Source: Chloroflexota bacterium (GTDB lineage Bacteria > Chloroflexota > Anaerolineae > Promineifilales > Promineifilaceae). Taken from it: a stretch of 6,007 bases of DNA. The DNA lies in NCBI GenBank assembly GCA_024640485.1, contig JAHEEY010000304.1:1-6007 (forward strand). The letters run 5' to 3'. This document shows positions 1 through 4,845 of the stretch, piece by piece. The notes beneath the pieces are model-generated. The model was not told the DNA's origin. It ran no database searches and saw only the letters and a program-made list of their open reading frames with translations. Every line of letters starts with the position of its first letter. Within the stretch, counting starts at the first letter, position 1. The translations under genes were made by a program, and so were the position numbers.

Positions 1-846
1 TTTGTCCCCGGGCAAGCAGTTGGTTTCCTGCGCCAATGGCTGACGCTGCACACAGTGATTACGTTGGCAGCGGCACTGATGGCGCTGTACCAGCTGTATT
101 TCGAGAGGCTTTCACTCTATGCGATCTGGTTTGCCGTGGCCGCCTTGAACGGGCTGACCGCTGGCAAGTGGGGGGCAGGGGAATCCTATTACGCCACTGC
201 CGTCGCCGCCAGCTGTATTCTGTCGGGCATCGCATTCAGCCGCTGGCTGGGATGGAGCGAGGGTCGTCAGGGCCGGTCGGGCAGTATGCTGCAGCTGGCA
301 GCGCTGACCATCATTCCGATCTTGTTTTTGATTCAGGCCAATAAGGTGTTCCACATGCCCACGCATACGCCGGCGCTTCGAGCGGTGGCAGCGGCATTGG
401 GCAAACCCACCGAGGTGCAGATCGCCCCGCAAACCAGCTGCTCGGCACCGCAGCCGGCGGTAACTATCCCTTACGTAGATTCAGCTGGCGTCTCGCTGCT
501 GGGCCGACCGCCGGATGCAGAGGACACCGCTGCCGGGATTCGCATTGCCGAGATCGTCGGTCAGGGGAACACGTCCGCATTCAGCGAGGATGCCGGATTC
601 AACTTGTATAACGGCCGTGATGTGGTCACCAATCCGCCCTATCTGTTGAACTTGTACGAAAACAATCTGGTCGATCTCACCGAGATGATCGATTGGCTGG
701 ACCGGCAGGCATTCGATACGGTGATCCTGCGCTCCCAGTTTTACCCGATGCCGGTGCTCAGTATGATTGGCCAGCGCTATGAAACCAGTGAATTGATTGA
801 GATGAATGGATTCGTGTACTGCATCATGACACCCCGGGCGGATTGA
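1..846 (+). CDS. Polytopic membrane glycosyltransferase, GT39/ArnT-like (3' part only)
   Basis: The frame is open from base 1 to the TGA at 844-846, giving 281 residues of C-terminal sequence. The start lies outside the window, so the GTG at 55 is only an internal codon. Hydrophobic segments at about residues 17-33, 37-54, 63-80 and 97-112 look like the last membrane helices. Between two of them is GKWGAGESYY (55-64), a loop type I associate with GT39-like (dolichyl-phosphate-mannose mannosyltransferase-like) proteins of Chloroflexota. The rest, about 115-281, is a soluble and presumably extracytoplasmic domain with EDAGFNLYNGRDVVTNPPYL (197-216) and TVILRSQFYPMPVL (240-253). Such enzymes transfer sugar from a polyprenyl-phosphate carrier to lipid, glycan or protein outside the membrane; donor and acceptor cannot be told here. 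The catalytic N-terminal acidic motif is not in view, so the family call rests on topology and the C-terminal motifs. It ends 141 bp before the next gene on the same strand. Confidence 0.8.
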   Translation, partial: FVPGQAVGFLRQWLTLHTVITLAAALMALYQLYFERLSLYAIWFAVAALNGLTAGKWGAGESYYATAVAASCILSGIAFSRWLGWSEGRQGRSGSMLQLAALTIIPILFLIQANKVFHMPTHTPALRAVAAALGKPTEVQIAPQTSCSAPQPAVTIPYVDSAGVSLLGRPPDAEDTAAGIRIAEIVGQGNTSAFSEDAGFNLYNGRDVVTNPPYLLNLYENNLVDLTEMIDWLDRQAFDTVILRSQFYPMPVLSMIGQRYETSELIEMNGFVYCIMTPRAD

Positions 847-932
847 TTCTGCTGCGCCAAGGCATCTACCAAGCCTGGGATTATTTCGTTTGGACTGGCA
901 GAAACAGGTTGAACAGCCGCGCAGGTGGCGGC

Positions 933-970
933 TGATCACACAGCTGCGGATCCTTTTTCCGCGGTGATCA
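933..970 (+). repeat. Inverted repeat / possible 5'-leader hairpin before the zinc-ribbon gene
   Basis: TGATCAC (933-939) is matched exactly by GTGATCA (964-970). Inside it GCGG (946-949) can pair with CCGC (959-962) around a T-rich loop that includes TTTTT. The internal loop is asymmetric (6 against 1 nt), so the full structure would be only moderately stable. It sits 5 nt before the GGAGAG ribosome site of the next gene, so it could be a leader hairpin or an operator. There is no U-tract after the stem, which argues against a simple terminator. Confidence 0.35.
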
Positions 971-975
971 TGTAT

Positions 976-983
976 GGAGAGAG
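976..983 (+). promoter_or_regulatory. Ribosome binding site deciding the ATG at 988
   Basis: GGAGAGAG lies a few bases before the ATG at 988. The in-frame GTG at 925 and ATG at 970 lack a comparable purine-rich site, and both would put the start inside the inverted repeat. This favours the shorter protein beginning MDDSSEE. Confidence 0.6.
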
Positions 984-987
984 TGTG

Positions 988-1554
988 ATGGACGATTCAT
1001 CAGAGGAAATGGGCGACACAACAGAGAGCCGGGCATTCATGTTCTGCCCTAAATGCGGCAAGGCAGTTGATCTACACGACCACGGAGAGTTGGTTCAATG
1101 CCGAAGCTGCCAGCATCAGTTTCATTTGGCCGGCCACTTGTGCCCCAGCTGCAACACATACTACGCGCCGTTTACGGCTGTTTGCACCGCCTGCGGCGAG
1201 GCGACGGCGCGCCTGTGCAGCAACTGCAACCATACCAATTGGTCGGGGGATGAATATTGCCAGCAGTGCGGCGTCAACCTGGATTTGTTGGCTTTTATGG
1301 GAAAGAATACCGCTGATGGTCATCGCGAACGGCTGCGGGAGCAGATGCAGGGAGCCAGCTATCTCAAAGGTGTGGAGGAAGCGGCATCACGAGAGCGGAT
1401 GTCCATGTTTAATGCCATGGAAGAAGAACGCCAGGCCGAGCTGAACCAGCAGCAGATGAAGAGCCGTGCCGAAGAGAAAAAGATGTTCCTGGGCGCCGCC
1501 GCGATCATTGTCCTCCTGGTGATAATTTACATTGCATATTCGCTGCTAGCCTAG
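988..1554 (+). CDS. Tail-anchored protein with three zinc ribbons
   Basis: A 188-residue protein of unknown specific function. It has three CxxC pairs of pairs: C20/C23 with C38/C41, C52/C55 with C66/C69, and C77/C80 with C91/C94. These are three consecutive zinc-ribbon modules, the last two resembling the double zinc ribbon (DZR) type. Residues about 105-162 are highly charged and predicted helical, rich in Glu, Arg, Gln and Met (for example AMEEERQAELNQQQMKSRAE). The final 23 residues (166-188) form one hydrophobic helix ending at the C-terminus. There is no signal peptide, so the likely topology is a tail anchor with the ribbons in the cytoplasm. Zinc ribbons bind protein or nucleic acid; neither can be assigned. 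Longer starts exist (GTG 925, ATG 970), but 988 has the ribosome site. scpA follows 68 bp downstream on the same strand, so the two may be co-transcribed. Confidence 0.88.
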   Translation: MDDSSEEMGDTTESRAFMFCPKCGKAVDLHDHGELVQCRSCQHQFHLAGHLCPSCNTYYAPFTAVCTACGEATARLCSNCNHTNWSGDEYCQQCGVNLDLLAFMGKNTADGHRERLREQMQGASYLKGVEEAASRERMSMFNAMEEERQAELNQQQMKSRAEEKKMFLGAAAIIVLLVIIYIAYSLLA

Positions 1555-1593
1555 CCGGCAGCCCAATCAGCTGTCTGTATCACTCTTGCCGGC
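1554..1593 (+). repeat. Inverted repeat between the zinc-ribbon gene and scpA
   Basis: GCCGGCA (1554-1560, starting on the last base of the TAG stop) is the exact complement of TGCCGGC (1587-1593), separated by 26 nt. It could form a GC-rich stem at the end of the transcript. No run of T follows (the next bases are TCACTGCGCG), so it is not a convincing intrinsic terminator and read-through into scpA is likely. Confidence 0.3.
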
Positions 1594-1622
1594 TCACTGC
1601 GCGTACGTTTCTTGATTACCTT

Positions 1623-2375
1623 ATGACTGCTATCGAATATACCATTGACCTGCCAGACTTTGCCGGACCGTTAGATCTGCTGCTCCATCTGATTGAACGG
1701 CAGGAACTAGACATAACGGTAATTTCTCTATTTCAGGTAACTGAACAGTATTTGGCCCAAATCGAGACGCTCAAGGGGGACCGGATCGAGTATCTGGTCG
1801 ATTTCCTGACAGTCGCAGCTCGGTTGGTGTTAATCAAGAGCCGGGCACTGCTCCCCCAGCCCCCAACGCTGGTGGAAGGGGAAGAAGAGGAAGATCCCGC
1901 GGAAGCATTGGTGCGGCAGCTGCGCCAATATAAGCAGTTCAAGGATGCCGCTTTTTGGCTGCGTGATCGAGAGGAGAGGGGGCTACGTACCTATCTGCGG
2001 GTGGCGCCGCCGCCCAAGGTTGAGAGCATGCTGGATCTCTCCGGCATCAACGTAGATACCCTGTTAGCAGCGATGCAGTCAGCGATAGCTCATGTGGAGA
2101 AGCGGGATGACAGTGTGTCGCTGGCCCGCCCACGGCGCATCACCATTGAAGTGCAGATGAAGCGGCTGCGAAGCCGTATCAGCCAGGGACAGGTGGCTCG
2201 ATTCGAAGAGCTGCTGCCCAAGAAGGCCAGCCGGATAGAGGTAGCTGTGACCCTATTGGCGGTTCTTGAGCTGATCAAGCGGCATGAGATTCAAGCGCAG
2301 CAGGCTTACCTTTTCGGCCCCATTGAGATCAGCGCGGCTGTCCCCGAAGGCGACGCTGCCAGCGATAATGAGTAA
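1623..2375 (+). CDS. scpA: Segregation and condensation protein A (kleisin subunit of Smc-ScpAB)
   Basis: A 250-residue ScpA, normal length for the family. ScpA bridges the two heads of the Smc dimer and, with ScpB, forms the bacterial condensin that compacts and segregates newly replicated chromosomes. The N-terminal signature FAGPLDLLLHLIERQELDI (13-31) followed by TEQYLAQI (40-47) is the Smc-neck-binding helical domain. AARLVLIKSRALLP (65-78) continues it, then comes an acidic linker EGEEEEDP (85-92). The C-terminal winged helix that contacts the other Smc head is seen in VAVTLLAVLELIKRHEIQ (207-224) and AYLFGPIEI (228-236). The ATG at 1623 starts right before the conserved domain, with no strong Shine-Dalgarno site. 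scpB, often the next gene, is not downstream: scpA's last 47 bp overlap the convergent VanZ-like gene. Recognition is from sequence motifs and is firm. Confidence 0.96.
   Translation: MTAIEYTIDLPDFAGPLDLLLHLIERQELDITVISLFQVTEQYLAQIETLKGDRIEYLVDFLTVAARLVLIKSRALLPQPPTLVEGEEEEDPAEALVRQLRQYKQFKDAAFWLRDREERGLRTYLRVAPPPKVESMLDLSGINVDTLLAAMQSAIAHVEKRDDSVSLARPRRITIEVQMKRLRSRISQGQVARFEELLPKKASRIEVAVTLLAVLELIKRHEIQAQQAYLFGPIEISAAVPEGDAASDNE
2329..2375. other. Convergent 3' overlap of scpA and the VanZ-like gene
   Basis: scpA (+) ends at 2375 and the VanZ-like gene (-) ends at 2329, so their last 47 bases are read on both strands. In scpA this encodes the poorly conserved tail after the winged helix. 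In the VanZ-like protein it encodes the basic tail after the last membrane helix. No bidirectional terminator fits between them, so the two transcripts must overlap at their 3' ends. Confidence 0.8.
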
Positions 2376-2721
2376 CCAGCGCGGCTGCTCCCCCGGCACA
2401 GTCAATTATCACATCAATCAGTGATCCCTGTCTAGAAGGTACAAAGGTTTGGTGAAATTCATCCGTCAGGGCGTACAGGGCCGTGATCAACGCGGCCCAC
2501 AGATAGGGACGCTGGCTTTGACTGGCGGCGCGGTGAGCCAGCAGCGCCAAGATCATATATGCCGCGAAGTGCCCACCTTTTTTTGCCAACGTATCCCAGA
2601 GTCCAAAAGAGGGCAGTTCCTGCTTTCCTTGATTTGAGACAAGAAAAATGGCTGCCATCCAAATCAGCAATGGCAGCCATTGTGAAGCCACTTTTTGGGC
2701 CTGGATGCGTCTTACCACCAT
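2329..2721 (-). CDS. VanZ-family membrane protein
   Basis: A 130-residue small integral membrane protein of the VanZ-like family. Four hydrophobic segments are visible at about residues 14-29, 51-66, 73-86 and 101-117. Family landmarks are present: K48/H51 at the start of helix 2 (KKGGHFAAY), then TDEFHQTFVPSRQGSLIDV (86-104), which holds the conserved Asp-Glu, Gln, Pro-x-Arg and Asp. VanZ itself gives low-level teicoplanin resistance in enterococci by an unsettled mechanism. Stand-alone homologues are common in bacteria and mostly uncharacterised, so a resistance role should not be assumed. The ATG (2721) overlaps the stop of the upstream gene by 10 bp and is preceded by GGGAG about 5 nt away, indicating translational coupling. 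Its 3' end overlaps the end of scpA. A run of seven A in the K47-K48 codons is a possible slippage site, but the frame is intact. Confidence 0.9.
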   Translation of the reverse strand: MVVRRIQAQKVASQWLPLLIWMAAIFLVSNQGKQELPSFGLWDTLAKKGGHFAAYMILALLAHRAASQSQRPYLWAALITALYALTDEFHQTFVPSRQGSLIDVIIDCAGGAAALVTHYRWQRRLRGQPR

Positions 2722-3113
2722 TCTTGCTCCCGCCCGTGGCGGGCGATGTAGAAAACGACCAATCCCACCAAACCAAGTGGAACCAAGTAGCGCAGCAGCG
2801 CGAATAACAGACTGAAGCCGCCAAACCTAAGCAGCACTAAAAAGGCGAGAATGCCGAGGGCAATCCAAACAGGACGAGACAGGGTCAGCTGGCGGGGAGC
2901 CGCTTCTCTGTCGCGTTGGGCCGCCTGACAATCTGGGCCATTGCCTACCCGTTCCACATTTCCTGCCAACGTCCACTGACAGCCGCACTGTTTGCACTGT
3001 AGACAGGTTCGGTCTGGCTGTCCCGTTTCGCGATCAATTCGTTTGGCGATCTCGCCGCCGCAGTGATCACAGTCGAAGCCGCTGTCTTTCCAAATTGTGT
3101 CTGTTTCGATCAT
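2712..3113 (-). CDS. Zinc-ribbon protein with two C-terminal membrane helices
   Basis: A 133-residue protein from the ATG at 3113. I do not recognise a named family. The N-terminal soluble part has CDHCGGEI (C15/C18) and, 18 residues on, CLQCKQCGCQW (C37, C40, C43, C45), a cytoplasmic-style zinc ribbon with extra cysteines. After a charged, proline-containing linker come two hydrophobic stretches, about 79-97 (PVWIALGILAFLVLLRF) and 99-123 (the LLFALLRYLVPLGLVGLVVF region). The C-terminus is short and basic, ending EQEWW. An in-frame GTG at 3170 would add 19 residues and overlap the upstream gene by 20 bp. Neither start has a clear Shine-Dalgarno site; ATG is preferred because the ribbon then starts near the N-terminus as in similar proteins. 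It is the middle gene of the minus-strand trio and its stop overlaps the ATG of the VanZ-like gene, so a joint membrane role is plausible but unproven. Confidence 0.78.
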   Translation of the reverse strand: MIETDTIWKDSGFDCDHCGGEIAKRIDRETGQPDRTCLQCKQCGCQWTLAGNVERVGNGPDCQAAQRDREAAPRQLTLSRPVWIALGILAFLVLLRFGGFSLLFALLRYLVPLGLVGLVVFYIARHGREQEWW

Positions 3114-3124
3114 AGTACGTTCGA

Positions 3125-3140
3125 GTTGATAATTGTTAAC
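3125..3140. repeat. AT-rich imperfect palindrome in the gap between two operon genes
   Basis: GTTGATAATTGTTAAC is a 16-bp near-palindrome (6 of 8 half-site positions match; both exceptions are G-T wobbles on the + strand). It lies in the 37-bp gap between the His/Cys-module gene and the zinc-ribbon membrane gene. It could be an operator or just an AT-rich spacer; nothing else supports either reading. Confidence 0.2.
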
Positions 3141-3150
3141 GTTTGTTGAG

Positions 3151-3654
3151 CTAGGCTTGTCCCCGGACACAGCCGTCGATCAGCAGATTATAAGTGCTGG
3201 CGTGACTGATGTAAACCAGTCCATCGCAATCCCGGCAGGTTGCCTGATATTCAAGCTTTGACCCTGAGACCCGTTCCCATTCACCCAAGGTATGCCCCTG
3301 AATGCTGGCAGCCGCTTCGATCTCACGCATGTGGCGGGCCAGGTTCTCCTCTTCTTCAGACAGATGGATCTCGGCGTGTTTTTCTTTGGCCGCGATAATA
3401 GACCGGACAGTTGCCGCCTGTACCAAGTGTTCAGGAATCGTGTCAGGCAAATCGGCTACTTTGGATACGAGCATCTGCAGGACTGAAGCGATCTCTTCCC
3501 GGGTGTTCTTGTCGTATCTGTCCACCAGGGACCCTTCTTCCAACAGCCCTACAAGGTAGCTGATGGCATGTTTTAGTTGAGTCAATTCTACTTCTGCGGA
3601 CTTGCTCACTGGTTTATCTCCATTGCGGTTTCCAGCCGGATACGTTTCTGTCAT
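3151..3654 (-). CDS. Unrecognised helical protein with C-terminal His/Cys (probably zinc) module
   Basis: A 167-residue soluble protein with no family I can name. Residues 17-115 are mostly charged and helical (ELTQLKHAISYLVGLLEE, then EEIASVLQMLVSKVADLP, later AAKEKHAEIHLSEEEENLAR). The C-terminal part reads GHTLGEWERVSGSKLEYQAT, then CRDCDGLVYI and LLIDGCV, giving H121, C140, C143 and C162. This spacing could make a single four-ligand zinc site. Two starts compete. ATG 3654 has GCAGGG close before it. GTG 3609, giving a 152-residue protein beginning MSKSAEVE, has GGAG 8 nt before it and begins right at the first helix. The ATG is reported, but the GTG may be the true one. There is no signal peptide or membrane helix. 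It is the first gene of the minus-strand trio, downstream of the promoter candidate at 3799-3826. Confidence 0.75.
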   Translation of the reverse strand: MTETYPAGNRNGDKPVSKSAEVELTQLKHAISYLVGLLEEGSLVDRYDKNTREEIASVLQMLVSKVADLPDTIPEHLVQAATVRSIIAAKEKHAEIHLSEEEENLARHMREIEAAASIQGHTLGEWERVSGSKLEYQATCRDCDGLVYISHASTYNLLIDGCVRGQA

Positions 3655-3956
3655 TCATCCCTGCCAGCGATCCTGTGCTGGAAGCCGGTCTGTATGGGTC
3701 ACCACGGTCCAGTATTGGGCTCGGTTCCGCTGCAGTGTGCTTTTCGCTCACTTCAGGGCAGTGAAGCTGCTTCCAATTCCAGATCAGTTCCGCTGCTGAT
3801 TGTACGTTAATATTGGCGGGTATCAAAGCGCATTCATTGTGCCGGCAGACCTTCAACTTGTCTGTGCTGCGCCGGCAATCATGCCGCTTCGCCAAGGCGA
3901 CCAACTGCCCAGTTCCAAGAGTACGGCCGACTGCGGGTAGTTAAGCGTCTATTCAA
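3655..3956. other. Non-coding stretch between the J-domain gene and the three-gene operon
   Basis: About 300 bp with no convincing gene. It holds the minus-strand promoter candidate at 3799-3826. It also holds small symmetries: CTTCA/TGAAG with a 6-nt loop around 3750-3765, AACTGCCCAGTT at 3903-3914, TCGCC-AA-GGCGA at 3889-3900, and two copies of GCCGGCA at 3841-3847 and 3871-3877. None has a T-tract, so no intrinsic terminator for the J-domain gene is evident. A 96-codon open frame on the minus strand (3904-3614) is compositionally poor and covers the promoter, so I treat it as spurious. Confidence 0.6.
3799..3826 (-). promoter_or_regulatory. Sigma70-type promoter candidate for the three-gene operon
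   Basis: Read on the minus strand, TTGATA (3826-3821, 5 of 6 to the -35 consensus) is followed after 16 bp by TACAAT (3804-3799, 5 of 6 to the -10 consensus). Transcription would start near 3792, leaving a leader of about 140 nt to the ATG at 3654, or about 180 nt to the GTG at 3609. It points into the minus-strand trio and lies in non-coding DNA, which supports it. Chance matches of this quality do occur, so it remains a prediction. Confidence 0.45.
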
Positions 3957-4790
3957 TTACGAAGGCCCAGTTGGCTCGAATCCTTGCCCATCTCGATTCA
4001 TGCTGTCAAATTGGGCTTTGATCATATCTCGCTCAGCACTCTTCTGGCCTATCTTCCGCTCTAGGTTTGCCTTAAGCAGCGCCAGGTAGTCGCTTCCCTG
4101 CCGTCGGGCCAGCTTAATTTCCAGGCTGAGGGCCACACTGGGCCGGTTGTGCAGATTGCGCGACTCCATCTCGATTTCCCGCAGCCGGCGCTGGCAGCGG
4201 GCCAATTCGTTGGCCAGGACCTCGACCATTTCCGTATCTGTCTTTCCCGATCGTTTCGAAATTGGCCTGGGTTCCTGGGCCATTTCCGCCGCCAGAGCCA
4301 TCAATTCGACCATGCTCCGGGCGGCATAAGCATCATTGATCAGCCGCATCTTCTCGGTTCGATAAGCGCGATCGCTTTCATCGTCAGCTAAATCGGGGTG
4401 GAAACGGCGGGCCAGCTGGCGATAGAGTTTCTTGAACTGTGCTTCCGTGGCTGTGGGGACTGGTTCGGCCGGTCGTTTTGGCTTGTTTGTCGGGGGGACC
4501 TGCCAGGTGCGTTTGAACTGCTCGTCCACTGACTCGTAGCCTGTGCCGAAATGACGCTCATTTCGGACGCGGCGGATCTTTTCCTTGTAGCTGTTCAGCT
4601 CTCGCTGCACCGATGCCAATTCTTCGACGAGGTGCCCTACTTCAGCCTCGAACTCATGTTCAAAGGCGTGGATTTCTGCCATCAGATCAGCCAGCCTGGC
4701 CTCTGCCGAAATCAAATCTTCCTGGGCTTCAGCAAGGGCCGTCCGCAGACGGGCCAACTTATCATCAATGGTTTCGTATTGCCAGCTCAT
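3957..4790 (-). CDS. J-domain protein with flanking coiled coils
   Basis: A 277-residue, hydrophilic, apparently cytoplasmic protein. Residues about 8-78 form a long predicted coiled coil (DDKLARLRTALAEAQEDL onward, then VEELASVQRELNSYKEKIRR). A Pro/Lys-rich linker (98-113) leads to a J domain at about 115-162: EAQFKKLYRQLARRFHPDL contains the obligatory HPD tripeptide at 131-133, followed by KMRLINDAYAARS as helix IV. A second helical, charged coiled-coil region covers about 185-262. J domains stimulate the ATPase of Hsp70 (DnaK). There is no Gly/Phe region or zinc-finger domain of classical DnaJ, so this is a class C type J protein whose coiled coils probably select a client or location. 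The ATG at 4790 has AGGT about 8 nt upstream. It lies 55 bp after the glycosidase on the same strand and may be read from the same transcript, though no functional link is evident. dnaK is not in view. Confidence 0.92.
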   Translation of the reverse strand: MSWQYETIDDKLARLRTALAEAQEDLISAEARLADLMAEIHAFEHEFEAEVGHLVEELASVQRELNSYKEKIRRVRNERHFGTGYESVDEQFKRTWQVPPTNKPKRPAEPVPTATEAQFKKLYRQLARRFHPDLADDESDRAYRTEKMRLINDAYAARSMVELMALAAEMAQEPRPISKRSGKTDTEMVEVLANELARCQRRLREIEMESRNLHNRPSVALSLEIKLARRQGSDYLALLKANLERKIGQKSAERDMIKAQFDSMNRDGQGFEPTGPS

Positions 4791-4845
4791 AACCGGTTAC
4801 CTGTGGGAACCAACGGCTGCTGCTGCGGGCCGCGACTTCGATAAA

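Noticed and set aside
481..939. 152-codon minus-strand open frame opposite the glycosyltransferase
   Set aside because: Antisense shadow. The plus frame holds the conserved C-terminal motifs of the membrane protein.
1554..1622. Intrinsic terminator between the zinc-ribbon gene and scpA
   Set aside because: The GCCGGCA/TGCCGGC stem has a 26-nt loop and no T-tract behind it, so it is listed only as an inverted repeat.
2329..2721. Calling the VanZ-like gene a teicoplanin resistance gene
   Set aside because: There is no vanA-type cluster or mobile element nearby, and stand-alone VanZ-family proteins are widespread and mostly uncharacterised.
2459..2824. 121-codon minus-strand frame overlapping the VanZ-like gene, reachable by -1 slippage at the A7 run (2578-2584)
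   Set aside because: The zero frame encodes an intact VanZ-like protein with all landmarks. The -1 product would lose the DE...Q...R region and gain an unremarkable tail, and one homopolymer alone does not show programmed frameshifting.
3614..3904. 96-codon minus-strand open frame upstream of the three-gene operon
   Set aside because: It overlaps the next gene by 41 bp, covers the promoter candidate, has no recognisable motif or helix pattern and reads like translated non-coding DNA.
3889..3914. Hairpins TCGCCAAGGCGA and AACTGCCCAGTT as terminators of the J-domain gene
   Set aside because: The perfectly paired versions leave only 2-nt loops, the stems are short, and no T-run follows on the minus strand.
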